From Jacaranda mimosifolia (lineage: Eukaryota; Streptophyta; Magnoliopsida; Lamiales; Bignoniaceae), in assembly GCA_018894105.1 (NCBI GenBank), contig CM032119.1, forward strand, positions 15,145,246 through 15,209,245: a DNA stretch of 64,000 nt. The letters are read 5' to 3'. Position 1 is the first letter of the stretch. The number at the start of each line of letters is the position of its first letter. The notes beneath the pieces were generated by a model. It was not told where the DNA came from, searched no databases, and saw nothing but the letters and a program-made list of their open reading frames with translations. The position numbers were made by a program, and so were the translations under genes. Below, one piece after another: positions 25,027 to 37,702 of the stretch.

Positions 25027-25031
25027 ATATC
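25027..25031. repeat. Target-site duplication of copia A, right (ATATC)
   Basis: Pairs with ATATT at 4962-4966, four of five bases matching. Confidence 0.55.
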
Positions 25032-26951
25032 ATCATCTAAGTACTATTGGGAATCTCCAATTCCATTAAACTTCAAAGAATTGATCACCTTAAATCGGTA
25101 ATGGCAGCAGTGGTAGGGATCCAGCCGCTAATTGAGCTTTGGGGGAGTAGCCATCAAGCCGCTGCTTTTTCCTATTCAGTCACTGAATGTGTGATCGACC
25201 AAGCGGAAAGGCGACAATGAGGTCAACCCCTCTTCTACTTCAAGTATGTGGGTATAGTCTTCCCCTGAGTGTTGTTGTACATCGTATAGGGCCATCATCT
25301 TTGCTATAATTGATGCCAGGGATATCTTCCACCAATATTATCGTGGCCTACTAGGGAATCTATAGGATTGGCCCTCTGAGTTGTGGCGTCGGCACTCTGC
25401 ATTATCGCCTTTATTGCTACCTGTGCTAAGGCATCTTTTGCCACTGTCATAAAGACCCTCCTGGGTAGTCCGCAGCTTTTATCCTCTATGGAATGGATCT
25501 TGCTGAGCGGGTGTTGCCTTTAGTGGTAGGTGCATATAGGGCACTGGAGCCTTGAGCTTTGGATGTCATCTACATCGTCAACGTTTCGTACATTAGTATG
25601 GAGTTCCCACAGATGATGTCAAGATGATGATGTGCTTCTGCTCTTGAATGCATTTGTATTAATGTCAAAACTCAAGGTTGTATTTTTTTTTTAATGAATG
25701 ATTAGAATTTCTTTTTAGGAGTTGATATTAATATTGATTAAGTACTTAGTGGGCTTCCAGCTACTTGAATTTGAGTGTCTATCTTGGTGGGCCTATTTTT
25801 TTAGGCTCATTGGCATTTTTTCAGCCATTTAGTTAATCAGTTAGATTATTTATTTGCTTTTCATGTTTTCATCCTTATGGTCCTATTTCTCCATATCAGA
25901 TATAATTGAATTTTATACTTTATTTATGATATAAAACTATAATATTTATTTAATAAGTTGATTTTATTATTAATTATTGTAAATAATTATTAGATATTAA
26001 TATTTCCATCAAAAATAGGAATTAATTTTAAACAAAATGTTTTTTGAAACGACATAAGCGAGTAGATAAAAGAAAATGATAGATGTGAGAAATTATCTAA
26101 ATTGTTTTGCACAGTAGCTCTGTAACTTCAAAGAAGGGTGCTTGTTAATATTCAAGGGTGGGTGTTAAGTCCATACATGAGTACTACTGCCGGTGCATTG
26201 CGAAATGATCATAGAAATTGATCATCTATTCTATATTCTTGTTTTTAGTACTTAAGGTTAATATCTTTTTACACTTTTTCTTTTATTTTTTAGAAAACAA
26301 TTTCTATCACACCAGTTTGGTAACTATTAATACTATTTATGGTAATAAAAATAAAATTTATTTTTAACTAAAGTTTCCTTGTAGTAATGTAAATATAAAT
26401 TTTAATTATGAATCTTATAGTTGGTTAAGTGTAAATTAGTAGTTTTAAATTATTAATTTCAAACAAAATTAAAGTTTAAAATATTTTGAAAAGAATAGTA
26501 AAATTAAAAAATAAAATTATATTTTCTTACCTTAGAGGGACAAATTGAATTTTTTTATATTTTGTGGACAAAATTACGAACTATATTTAAAGGGCCAAAC
26601 TTTTATTGACCCTTATGCAATTGCAAACTATTGACTCATGTATTTAACTTCGATAAAATTGCATGGAGGTAGGCACTTTGGGGTTGAAATGATTTCACAC
26701 AATTAAAGGTAATTAATTAATGCTTCAATTGACTGCATGCCACTTACGAATCAAACTAACTTGAAACCCTTTTATATATAAAATGACTGAGTACAACAAG
26801 TGCTTTTATATGTACATATATATATATATATAGTGACTAATTATTACATGATCAATGCAAAATGAAAATTAATTGATTTCTGAGAAGTCCTATTTATTTA
26901 TAATTGTGATATAACTCTTTAAAAGGATGCAATTAATTTATGATGATAGGA
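25032..26951. other. Background DNA, no gene recognised
   Basis: 25032-25650 has a more balanced base composition but is interrupted by stops in every frame, and I recognise no domain. 25670-26700 is strongly AT-rich. An (AT)n tract lies at 26815-26832. Confidence 0.5.
26725..26945. repeat. Diverged direct repeat, copy 1
   Basis: This segment and 28105-28285 share a collinear series of matches, including CAATTGA, CGAATCAAA, ACTTGAAAC and AAAATGA followed by GAGTAC and GTGCTTT. The spacing is about 1.38 kb. Identity is low and indels are frequent. It looks like an old duplication in background DNA. Confidence 0.5.
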
Positions 26952-27390
26952 CACTACAAAAAAATATAATATTAGTGACAAAGTGAAAAATATCACTAAT
27001 AACATATATTGAGTGACAATAACTTTTATCTTATCACTAATAACCAATTTTTAAGTAACAAGAATTTTTATCTTGCTACAACATAACTCAATAGTAACAA
27101 AAATTAATGTTTTAAGTTGTCACCATTAACAATTAGTGACACCCCTATAGTGACAACTTAGTGACAATAAAAACTGTCACTATAATTTGTGACAAGATTT
27201 TTATTGTCACCATAGGTATGTCACTAATTGTTTGTAGTGACAACTTTAACACTATTCTTGTCACTATTAAGTTTGTAAAAATCATTTAGGTGACAAAATT
27301 AAAATTTTTATCACTTAATATACATAATTAGTGACAACTTTTGCATTGCCACTTACTATTTTGTCACTAATATATATTTTTCTTGTAGTG
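26952..27390. mobile_element. CACTA-type miniature element, 439 bp
   Basis: It starts CACTACAAAAAAATATA and ends TATATTTTTCTTGTAGTG, giving inverted CACTACAA-type termini. It is flanked by GGA on both sides, the 3-bp target duplication expected of CACTA transposons. Copies of GTGACAA/TTGTCAC and TAGTGAC/GTCACTA in both orientations fill the interior, so the strand can fold extensively. It has no coding capacity. Confidence 0.82.
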
Positions 27391-27484
27391 GGAAGTGTCT
27401 GCTTATACTAATTAGCACACACCTGACCAACTAATTAATAATTAAATATTACACCTGAGACTAGAAAGCATTTATAAAAGGAAC

Positions 27485-27505
27485 ATATATATATATATAT
27501 ATATA
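27485..27505. repeat. (AT)n microsatellite
   Basis: About ten AT units between GAAC and AGTAAT. Confidence 0.85.
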
Positions 27506-27792
27506 GTAATAGAATTAACTTGTTTGGAAATTAGTGCAACTAATTGCCGTTGTTTATAATCAACCCAAAATAATTATTTTTGAGTAAATTTTGTCGAGAA
27601 ATTACTGTTGGCTGCACCTTGACCTGCACCCTATCTCGGTCGTTTAGACCGAACCGAGTTGCGTGGTCAGGCAAGCGTCGACGGGCGTGCATTGTAGGCT
27701 TCAGATCAGACACCTACGTACTGGCATATGAGTTCTTCCTCTTTCAGAAACTAATGATACCATTCGGGTCCGGATCCAACTCCAAATGCAAT

Positions 27793-27812
27793 CATATATA
27801 TATATATATATA
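27793..27812. repeat. (AT)n microsatellite
   Basis: About ten AT units directly after the GC-richer patch. Confidence 0.85.
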
Positions 27813-28104
27813 AGATTATCCCTAGTAATATAGAATTTTGTTTACCAAACTAGGAAATGATAGCTAGCATATCAAACTGAAAGTAGAAATAATAAATAGG
27901 TAAACAACAAAAATTAATAGTACGAACTAAGACAATAATTGAAGAAAGCCTACGTACTTAATTGGATGATGTTAAATAAATATAATTAAGAATTGAGGCA
28001 TTTATATCACATATATAGTATCCTAGAGGCATTATGCCTCCCTCATTCAAAGTCTCTTATAAACATCCTTCTAAGATATAAAGATTTTTTATAATAAAAC
28101 ACAT

Positions 28105-28285
28105 CACTTCAATTGATTGTGTCAACGAATCAAATTGACTTGAAACTCGTTCTCTAAAATGATGGAGTACTGTAGTGAGTGCTTTCATATAATAGTCGTA
28201 TGTATAAAAAACAAATAGTTAATTAGGTTCTAAGAACATCCGATTTAAAGTTGTGATATCATTTTCAAATGGATGGGATGCAACT
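28105..28285. repeat. Diverged direct repeat, copy 2
   Basis: Counterpart of 26725-26945. It lacks the long AT tract and has no CACTA element next to it. Confidence 0.45.
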
Positions 28286-29040
28286 TTCTGGCGAGAGGAA
28301 TTATCTACTTATATTTATGGAGACTTGACCAGATAAAGGTCTCATATGACCAATATAGTAGTTACACTACTAATAAATGATTAGTCTAATTTGTCTGAAA
28401 ATATTTTTGAAGAGGTGTGCAGCTATTTGGAATTTTTGTATATTAAATAAAATAATTATTTGAAAATACTCTCCAAAATGGAGTTATTTATATGTTGAGC
28501 ATTTACTAGTTTCGCGTCAATTGCGTTAGGAAAAACACACTTGTGTGTCTTTTTGGTTTTGTATGTCTTTTATGGTTTTGTTGTGTTTTTATCCTGTTAT
28601 TAGTGTTTATTGGTTAGAGTCAGATTTAGTATTTTACTTACCATTTCATAGGTGCAGAGTGAACTCGCCAAACCCGGAAACGTGCACGTAAGGAAATCAA
28701 GAACAACTGGCTACTAAACATTCTCAATAGCTAAGGTACTTTTGGGCAGTTCACTACTGCGGCAGCCAGACTTAGTTTGGACCTTCCGTATGTTGGCAAA
28801 CTTCAATGACAGCTTTGTAACTTTGTGGCCTAATTAACCTTGGGGGTCTCTCCATCAGCAGACACAATTCACTTTTATAAACATTTTTGTTACATCTTTT
28901 GGACTTTAAACTTTCTCTCCAACTTTGAGATATTTTCCTAGTTTAGAGTCTAATTCATCCAATTAGGTCTCATTTCCTTTGAGGTATTATCACTGGGTCT
29001 CGTTTAGATTGAGGTATTAGGTTGAATATACTATTTTATC

Positions 29041-29045
29041 CAACC
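29041..29045. repeat. Target-site duplication of SIRE-like element, left (CAACC)
   Basis: CAACC precedes the LTR and is repeated exactly at 41815-41819. Confidence 0.85.
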
Positions 29046-30309
29046 TATTAACCCCTTGATGATTTATCTAGTTTTGATTATGAAAGAACTATATTTTTAA
29101 TTATGTGTTTAAAGCATGCCATTTAAGTTCATAATATCTTTCCTTCATTATCTACTGGGATATGTCTCTCTATGTGCTGGAATTAACTTTTTTTTTTATT
29201 TGAAAAGATCTCCTACAGATTCTAGCTTGATTCATTTCTTCAGAAATTAGGAAAGAAGATCAATCTTGTTACATTATTAGTTATGTCTGAAGATTATGTC
29301 TTGATTATGGCTTTAATGGTTTCTTGCCTCATAGAATTATTTTGTTATTTGCATCCAAAGGACACTTACCAAACTAGAACTTATAACTGTTGTAAATACA
29401 TCTATAAATTGGAAAAATATGCAACATTCAAAAAGTGAATATGAGTGATAGGAAAAATACCTATTGAGTATTATTGAGAAGTTGTGTGGTACTCTCATTC
29501 ACCTTGTGCTTAACTGTTGCTTATTCCTTGTCTTTTATTGTTTTTTTGAGGGACTTTACGGTGAAGAAGGTCAAGAGGAGCTTGCCTTCGAGGGACTGGG
29601 GAGGGATGGGGATAAATTTGTTTGTATGTCGAAGGACATAATGGTGAAGAGCGATGGGAGTTGTAACTACTCTAGAGGGACCTCGTGAAGAGGACAAATA
29701 CTAGAGTAGTGTTGCTGTAATCTTCTGTGGTGTTCAAAGTTTCGGTCTAGAAAGAGAGTCCAAATTTTACTGTTTTAAGTGGCAGCAACTCATGCATCAG
29801 TTCACAAAAGTTGTGCAAGTGAGACTTGAAGATGTTCCCTTGGCTCATTCACAGAGTAGTTGGTTTCGTAGCATTTTGGGATCTGCCTTATTCCATTTGG
29901 GATTCCTATTTAGCTCTCTGTTGAAGAGCTAGCTTTTGCACTACTAGGGTGTCTTAATGCTTATCTTTTTATTCTATCAAATTCTTGTACTTATATTGTA
30001 CAAACTCTCTCACTTAATATTAATTTGATAGGTTCCAAATCCTAAGTGAATGCTTAGATAGTAGAGTGGGCCTTTGCCGAACCATTATAAATTCCAGTGC
30101 ACATTTATTTGTGCTTTATTGCTTTATTTATCATTGGTTTAACTATTGCGCAACTGGTTTTATAAATTCTAGTCAGTGTCTAAAATTCTTTTTTGCAAAA
30201 GACTTAAAGTATTTTAAAGGACCAAAAAAGTATTTGAGTGATAAACTTCTATTGCATTAAAATTTCTTAGGCTCAATTCACCCCTCTCTTGAGCTTATAA
30301 TTACTCTCA
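29046..30309 (+). repeat. 5' LTR of SIRE-like element
   Basis: It aligns with 40513-41814 throughout. The expected TG start reads TA (TATTAACCCC against TGTTAATCCC in the 3' LTR), and it ends ACTCTCA. Open frames inside (29464-29688 and 30066-30260) are LTR sequence, not genes. Confidence 0.87.
29398..29410 (+). promoter_or_regulatory. Candidate TATA box of SIRE-like 5' LTR
   Basis: ACATCTATAAATT, with the counterpart GCATATATAAATT at 40862-40874 in the 3' LTR. Confidence 0.5.
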
Positions 30310-30311
30310 AT

Positions 30312-30324
30312 TGGCATCAAAGCC
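30312..30324 (+). other. Primer binding site of SIRE-like element
   Basis: TGGCATCAAAGCC lies two bases after the LTR end. It differs at two positions from the usual initiator-Met complement, in keeping with decay. Confidence 0.75.
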
Positions 30325-30367
30325 AAGTGCTCTATATTATGGTGTAACTACCTGAGTTAAAGATCCT

Positions 30368-32040
30368 ATGGCCACTAACACTTTTGATGTCTTTGTAGAA
30401 GGGCAATCAAACAACTAGCCTCAATTGTTTGATGGTTCTAATTATGCTACATGAAAAAATTGGATACAAGAATATATCATTATTCCAAATTTTGGTTTAT
30501 GGGACGTGTTAGTAAAGGGTCGATGGTTCTAATGAAACTAGTTGACATATAGATAGTTCCAAATGAGCAACGATAATTGATAAATAATGATGCCATATCG
30601 ATGAACGTAAAGGTCAAAAGTATTCTATCGTGTGCTCTTACAAAAGAAGAGTATAATTAAGTTAGCACATGCACTACAACAAAGCAAATGTAGGAAATGT
30701 TGCAAGTAACATATGAAGGTACCAGTCAGGTTTGATAGAAGAGAATTGCTTTTCTCATTCATAAGTATGAAATGTTCCAAACAAAACTTGATGAGACGAT
30801 CAGCTAAATATATGCTAATTCATGGAAATCATAGATCCCATGTTCACACATGGTAGAACTATAAATGAAGACGAGCAAGCTTGGAAGATGAGATCGCTTC
30901 CTTAAGAGTGGACACTAAAAGTAACAAACATCTAGGAAGCTCGTGATCTTAGCAAATGGCCATGGGTGAATTGATTGGATCTCTCACATCCCATGAAATA
31001 ACACTGCTCAACAAAGATGCAGGTTCGAAAACAAAGGTTAAAAAGAACATTGCCTTTAATTCTGGGTTTGATTCTGACTCAAAACTTCAAGAAAAATTAG
31101 TGAGGAACAAGTTGAGGATAAGATTGTACTAATTTCCCAAAGATTGAAGCAATTGACGAATCTCAAAAAGAAATTTCAGAACAATAGATGAAAATCGAAA
31201 AAAACTAGCCCTAAAACTCAAAATATCAAGCTACTCACTACCACAAATGCAATGAAATCGAGCATAAAAAATCATATTGTCCCAATTGAGGGAAACTACA
31301 AAAGAAGCTAAAGCCAAGGCGATGGCAACCACATGGGACGAATTTGATGGTGAGAAATTTGACAATATAAAGAATTGCTACATGGTAAATCAAGTAAGTA
31401 CCTCTTCATATTTTGATTATGATTCATGTGGTGAAATTTACATTGATGAGGATGTGCAAAAATTATTGAAACTTTATAAAATTTGCGTTAATATGCTTGT
31501 TAATAAAAATAAAACTTTGTAAGGTAAGGTGAAATATTTGCAGGAAGAACTGGATATAGCCTATAAGGATTAGTTTGAAATGAAAATGGCAAAAAATAGA
31601 CCATTGATGCTAAATACAAAATAGAAGTAAATGATTGACACACTAAAGAAAATAACTCCTTGAGGAAACAAATTGAGAATATGAGTCGTGAAATCAAAGG
31701 TAAAAAGACTGTTGAGAATGTTGTCATGTTAGGGAGGATCTAAGTTAATGTTCCATAAGTGTTAAGCATATACAAAAGCTTATTCCACCGAGAAATAATG
31801 CTAAAAGGATTAGAAATTTAGAAACCACAAGAATAAAAAATATACCAAACTGGTTTTCGAAACTTCCAAAAAGAATCTCAAAATAGTTTGAAAAACCTAC
31901 TTTACTTATGGTAAACTTGCTCGTATTAATTATAAATGTCCGATTGAAAAGCTTATTGACACCAAATTTGTTTCAGTGAGAAAGTTATCTGCTACTAACA
32001 ATGAAGAACCTAAAATAGTTTAGGGACATAACACAAACTA
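30368..32040 (+). pseudogene. SIRE-like gag pseudogene
   Basis: The ATG at 30368 starts MATNTFDVFVEGQSNN, then a PQLFDGSNYAT segment, the usual start of this Gag type. Stops follow at once and recur throughout. A later open piece (31277-31522) carries KAMATTWDEFDGE, like the acidic region of SIRE Gag. The zinc knuckle at 31898-31942 is ruined. Both leading cysteines read Tyr (YFTYGK) and the His position reads Arg, leaving only the last Cys (KCP). Confidence 0.75.
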
Positions 32041-34896
32041 ATCTTACTTCAAGTGCATGCCAAGGAACATTCCCATAAAAAGAAGTGGTACTTGGATAGC
32101 AGATACTCTAAGCATATAACAAGGGATGCGTCTATGTTTCTCAAGTTTAATAAATATCTTGCAGAGAGTGTTCTATATGTTGACAACATAAAATGATGCA
32201 TAATAGGTAAAGGTACCATTTGTAAGAAGACTTGTATTATTATTGATAATGTATAGCTTATTGAGGGCCTAAAGCACAATTTACTTAATATCGGTCAATT
32301 GTGTAATGAAGGTTATGAGATTAAATTTCGTCCTACTTACTATGTTATTAAACAAAACAAAATTGGTTTTTATTGCTAGTAGGGATAGAAATGTATATTA
32401 TATAACCTTTAATGATTTAACCTGCTGAAATGTGGATTGCTTAGCTATTATAGTTGAAGAATGCTAGAAATGGCATAGGCAATTGGACCACATGATCATG
32501 GAGCTTATATCTCATTATACAAAGAATGATCTTGTCAAAGGAGTTCCAAAGTTGAATTTTGCCAAGGATATATGCGATACATGCCAAAAAAGAAAGCAAA
32601 TCCGAACATCTTTCAAGTCGAAGAATGAGATTACGACTTTCAAGACACTGGAATTTCTGCACATCAACTTGTTTGGACATATGAAATCACTTCCCTTAGA
32701 GGTGAAAAATATGTGTTGTCATTGTAGAAAGTTATACTCGTACGTGGGTCATATTCCTTGCTAATAAAAATGATGTTTTGAATGCTTTAATTGCACTCAC
32801 TAAAAGGCTTCAAAATGAAAAAGGGTTATTTCATAAACAAAATTCAAGCTGACAATAGTACTGAGTTTGATGAAATAAATTTTACATTGTTTTATGAAGA
32901 ACGTGGCTACATTCATGTTCTTTTTGCTCCTAAGACTCTCCAACAAAATAGGGTGCTTGAAAGGAAAGGAAAATTCATATTTTGCATATAGTTGCGAGAA
33001 CTATGTTTAATGGATATGATCTTCCAAAATCTTTTTGAGGTGAGGCTATGAATATGGCATGTTATGTTTCAAATCATGTTTTATTACGACCTCTTTTGAC
33101 AAAAGACACCTTATGAATTGTGGCACGATGAAATTCCAAATATTTCTTATTTTTGTATCTTTGATTGAAAATGTCACATTCTTAATGATAGAGATTATTT
33201 GTCAAAGTTTGGTTCCAAGGTTGTCGAAGCTCAAAGCTATCTTTGTTGGTTACTCAATGCATAGCAAAGTCTATCGTGTATTCAATAAGAGGAAAACATT
33301 TGATGTGACTAACCCTTCTTATGCTAAGGAAATCTTGAGTAAAGAAATTGTAGGATTTAAGGAACCAATCAAGATTCTGGAATCTGAATCATCAATATCT
33401 AATCAATAGGAATTGAATCATTTGAAGAAACATATCCTACTGTAGAACATGATTATAGCGGATCAGTGGAAAGAACTAAACAAAGAACCAGAAAATTTAA
33501 ACATGCTTCAAGTACCTTACCAATAGAATAATTGGAGATCCTCAAGCTAGAATAACTATCAGATTTAAAGCTTGATGAGTTCCAATAGATGAATCTAATT
33601 ATGTCTTTATCTCAATGATTGAACCTAAAGATGTCAAAGAGGTACTGAAAGATCCATTTTGGATTAAAGCCATGAAAGAAGAACTTGCTTAGTTCAAAAC
33701 GAATGAAATCTAGAAATTGGTGGAATGACCATCAGACCATCCAATCGTTGGTACCAAGTGGGTGTTCCAAAACAAACTTCATGAAATTGGGAAACTTACA
33801 AGGAACAAAGCCAGAATGGTAGCAAAAGGCTATAGTTAGCAAGAGGGAATTGACCACGATGAAACATTTGCTCTAATTGTAATGTTAGAATCAATTAGAA
33901 TGCTTCTTACCTTTGCAACTCATAAAAAGTTTATGATTTATCAAATGGATGTAAAAAGAACTTTTCTAAATAGATTAATAAAAGAAAAAGTTTATCTTGA
34001 GCAGCCCCTAGTTTCAACAATCAAAACTTTCCTCATCATGTTTTTAAACTGAAAAAGGATTTATATTGTTTGAAATAATCCCCTACGGCTTGGTATGATT
34101 GATTGAGTAATTTTCTCATAAATAATGATTTTTCTATTGCAATTTTAGATACCACACTATTCATTAAGCACCAAGATAATAATTCTCTCATTGTTCAAAT
34201 ATATATCAATGACATTATTTCGATACTACTAATGATATGCATTGTCAAGAGTTTGCCAAGAAAATGAAATATGAATTTAAGATGAGCTTAATGGGAATGC
34301 TCAACTTCTTCTTAGGACTTGAAGTGAAGAAAACTCAAAAAGAGACATTCATCTCGAAAGGAAAGTATATTATGGAGCTTCTAAAGAAGTACATATGAGT
34401 AAATGCAACTCTACAATCACTCCTAAGAGTATATCTACTTAACTGGAACTTGATAAGAATGATAAGAGTGTAAACGTCTACAAAGATAGGAAAAGTATTA
34501 GCGGTGGTTGTCAACTGCTAGAAAATTGCCTGGTTTCATGGTGCAATAGAAAATAGAGTATAGTTACATAATTGACAACTAAGGTGGAACACATGAAAAA
34601 TTGCCGCACCCAAGTATTATGAATGAAGCATATTTTATATGATTTTGTAGCTAATTTACCTTGTGTGCCCATTTTATGTGATAGTTTCAGTGCTGTTAGC
34701 ATTTCTAAAAATTCAATGTTGCACTCGTGCACTAAGCACATTGAAATTAAGCATTATTTCTTATGTGATTCATGTGAATAAAGTTGATATCTTAATTGAT
34801 TTTGTTTCTACTGAAAATCAACTTACAAATATTTTTATTAAAGTCTTGGAAGAGAGAAAATTTGCTAGTATAAAAAAAGAATTAGAAATAAAATAA
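32041..34896 (+). pseudogene. SIRE-like pol pseudogene (PR-INT-RT-RNase H)
   Basis: Protease (32086-32130) reads WYLDSRYSKHIT, with Arg for the Gly of the usual DSG. The integrase zinc region starts near 32468 (WHRQLDH), with CDTCQKRK at 32573-32596. The first core Asp reads Asn (HINLFG), while the Asp in QADNSTEFD and the Glu in VLERKG remain. RT at 33600-34230 has GTKWVFQNK and QMDV. Its catalytic motif reads YINDII (34200-34217). The RNase H remnant at 34494-34896 contains SISGGCQ and ends at a stop at 34894-34896. Many further stops and frameshifts are present. Confidence 0.83.
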
Positions 34897-35175
34897 AAAT
34901 TTAACTTTGGCAGGATATTTTAATTTGATTATTTATGGCAGTTGATTATCTTGGAAAACTGCCCCAAAGTATAGCTGTGTATTTTTTCCATTACCATTTT
35001 TATTGTCTCAAAAACTGGCCATTAATTTCTTAACTTTTTCCACATTCCAAAATCCTATTTTTCATTTTTCTTTAGAAATCTTGTTTCTCCTTCTTCTCAA
35101 TCATAGCAAAAAGGAAAACCCTCTTTCTTTTCTCTCAAAATTTTCGCTTAATCATTTGAAACAATTAAGATCACA
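34897..35175 (+). other. Spacer between SIRE-like pol and third ORF
   Basis: About 280 bp of AT-rich, pyrimidine-rich DNA with no open frame. It includes a CTTCTTCTCAATC tract near 35090, of the type seen in leaders. Confidence 0.4.
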
Positions 35176-36340
35176 ATGCTAAAACGAGCTACCCATTAGG
35201 ATGCCAGATCTTCATTTCCAAAAAGAGGCGTTCATCTTTTCCTTCTGAATCAATTCCTCTCAAAGTGTTTGAAGACTCATTGTTGCTAAAATGGTATAAT
35301 GACTCTAGCTCCAATGAGCGAAAATCTTCTTCCTCTAATAGTCCTGAGTTTCTGGGTGTTGAGGAACCTAGTTCTAAGGACACCCCTATGGGTTCTCTTG
35401 AAAAACAAAATGGTTCAAATGAGGATTTATTGAGTCCAAAGTCTTCTATTATTAACCATCCTGAAGAAAACAAGAATCAAAATTTCGGTAAGATTCCTTC
35501 TTCTCTTAAGTTCCATTTTGTCGAAGTTGAAAATATTTTTGTGAAAATTTTTTTGCTTGAAATTTAAATAGGGGAAGGGCTATCAACTTTGATTCTTTGC
35601 CAAAATTGGATGTTATTGACCTTATGTGCAATTTAAAATAGTATAGTTTTATGAAAATGGATGAGCAATCAAAGCCATACCATGTGAAGTTATTTTACTC
35701 AAATTTCACTTAAATTGAGTTTGATAATGATGTTTTTGTTGAATCCTATGTTTTTTGTAAATAGATTGTGCTTTCTCCCTCTAAATTGAATTTTCTGTTT
35801 GATGTTCTGGATGATGGTATCAAATTCTTTAATTTTGGGGATTTGTCGGATATTGATATTTCTTATGATGAAATGACCAAAATCTTTTGGGGAGGTAAGC
35901 AATATGCTTTGTCTGGTGGGGATGCTTTGAACAAAATGAAAATAGAACACATTTTGCTGCAAAAAATACTTAATTGTACTATTTTCTTTTTCGGTATCAA
36001 GTGTTGGAGATTCCACACCTTAATTCCATGAGTCTCTATAGGATAGCTAAGGTTGTTAGGCAAGAACTAATCAATATTGGCTTTATTTTTTCAAAATGCA
36101 TAATCCCATCAAGCTGAAAATCTTCCCTATTCTATGCTCCTTATATTTTTAAGAATAAAGAAATCTTCTTGCCGGATGCTTGGATTGAAGGAGAGCATGA
36201 TCACAAAATTTTGGACCTTGCTAGCCTCAGAAAAATGAAAGTTCAGTACAATGTGGATGATGGTTGGTTCAAAGGTACTAGCAAAACTCCCAGTAGTGTC
36301 ACTCTTTATCCACACAAAGTTAAAAAATTGGTAGTTGTTA
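35176..36340 (+). pseudogene. Third (env-like position) ORF of SIRE-like element, 5' part
   Basis: The first usable ATG is at 35176. Open stretches in shifting frames follow. 35265-35567 is Ser- and Glu-rich (SSSNERKSSSSNSPEFLG). 35768-36031 has LFDVLDDGIKFFNFGDLSD. 36169-36340 has PDAWIEGEHDHKILDLASLR. These read like one degraded protein of unknown fold. A third ORF after pol is characteristic of SIRE/Maximus elements, where it is often called envelope-like. I see no signal peptide or fusion domain here, so a membrane role is not supported. It is interrupted at 36341 by the CACTA element. Confidence 0.6.
36338..36340. repeat. Target-site duplication of large CACTA element, left (TTA)
   Basis: TTA precedes CACTACTAAA and is repeated at 39873-39875. 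Confidence 0.75.
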
Positions 36341-37112
36341 CACTACTAAAAAAAATGCTATTTGTGATGGACAAAAATTTGTAGCAAATTGCTATTTAAA
36401 ATGGATTTTGCGATGGATTAACTTTGTGATGGATTTGCTGTCCACTACAAAATTATAAATTGTTTAAAAAAAATGTGACGGAAATTTTTGCTGGAAAGTT
36501 TTTAAAAAAAAAAATTAAAAAATTATGCCTCCTATACCAAAATGGTACTTATCATCAACCAAAAAAATTATGCATCTCCATTCTAAATTGCAGTGCCCAA
36601 ATAATAATAGTTCAAATCAAATAAATGCACTAAACTCAACAAATATAACAAATTCTTGAAAAAATTCATTCTCTTTAGCAAGAATAAAATTGACATGATA
36701 AATATAAAAGTACAATTTATACTACAATAAACATCTAGTATATAGTACAAACTACAATATAATACTAACTCTATATAAAGATTTATACATAATTCCAATG
36801 TCTTGACATATCCAAACGTGCAATATAACACAATAAAAACAAAATTAGAATAATTAGAGATAAAAAAAATTATAAAGAAAATAAGAAAAGGAAGTTGGCC
36901 AATTTATCCAAATGTGCAATATTATAAAAAAAATAAAATTAGGATCATGAGTAACAGAAATACAAACTAAACTAACATATATTCAATATAATAAACTAAT
37001 ATATAATCAATATAAATCCACTAGATAACTCAACTTAATCAAACTCATAAACCAACATATAATTTAATATAAGCAAACACACATCTCATTATAATTAATA
37101 TAAATCCAACAT

Positions 37113-37355
37113 ATAACTCAAATCCTAATCGAGCATATAACTCACAAAATGTAAATCTAACAAAATCTAACAGATAATTCGATATAAATGCTTAATCTAA
37201 CACATAATTCAATATAATCAAACATAGATCTCATTATAAACAAACATATAATTTAATATAAATCCAACATATCACTCAAATCCTAATCGAACATATGATT
37301 CACAAAATGTAAATCTAACAAAATCTAACACATAATTCGATATAAATGCATCATC
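37113..37355. repeat. 158-bp tandem duplication inside CACTA element
   Basis: The segment around AATCCTAATCGAGCATATAA (37121) recurs at 37279 with an offset of 158 bp. The match covers roughly 75 bp at high identity and looser similarity beyond. The surrounding 36960-37400 is made of ATATAATTCAATATAAATC-like motifs. Confidence 0.6.
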
Positions 37356-37549
37356 TAACATGTAATTCAATATTAAACCATAATCTAATACATATCATAT
37401 AAAATAATAAGCAAAAAAATTACCCTTTTGAAGTAAACAACACATCCAAACATTGGAAAATTTTCAAACCTACAACATTAGCAAAAATAAAATTAATATA
37501 AAACTAAAAAGATTTTAAAAAAAAAGTCAAAAATTTGAGGTGACCATGT

Positions 37550-37607
37550 GAGGCGGCTGTTGGCCTCACGGCCATTGGCCGTGCGAGGCCCTTGCAGCCG
37601 GCTCGCC
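37550..37607. repeat. GC-rich inverted repeat in CACTA element
   Basis: GGCCTCACGGCCA (37562-37574) is nearly the complement of TGGCCGTGCGAGGCC (37576-37590). An outer AGGCGGCT/AGCCGGCTCGCCT pair extends the stem. It is the only strongly GC-rich stretch in the element. Confidence 0.7.
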
Positions 37608-37665
37608 TCTATTGTCGGCAGATTAAGTTAGAATGAAAAAAACAAATAGAAAGAAAGAAAAGATA

Positions 37666-37702
37666 GGAGGAGGAGGAGGAGGAGGAGGAGGAGGAGGAGG
37701 AG
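37666..37702. repeat. (GGA)12 microsatellite
   Basis: Twelve GGA units followed by GTAGAAATGGCGGAGG. A frame through it gives a Gly run and is not evidence of a gene. Confidence 0.9.

Larger units (their letters stand above)
27391..29040. other. Background DNA, no gene recognised
   Basis: AT-rich with microsatellites. A GC-richer patch at 27590-27790 stands out and is reported as a finding. 28500-28900 has moderate base composition and no recognisable frame. The open frame 27580-27813 (+) ends in the (AT)n tract and is probably not a gene. Confidence 0.45.

Noticed and set aside
28365..28376. CACTACTAAT string as a further CACTA terminus, and CACTACAACAAA at 30670
   Set aside because: No inverted partner end or 3-bp duplication was found at plausible distances.
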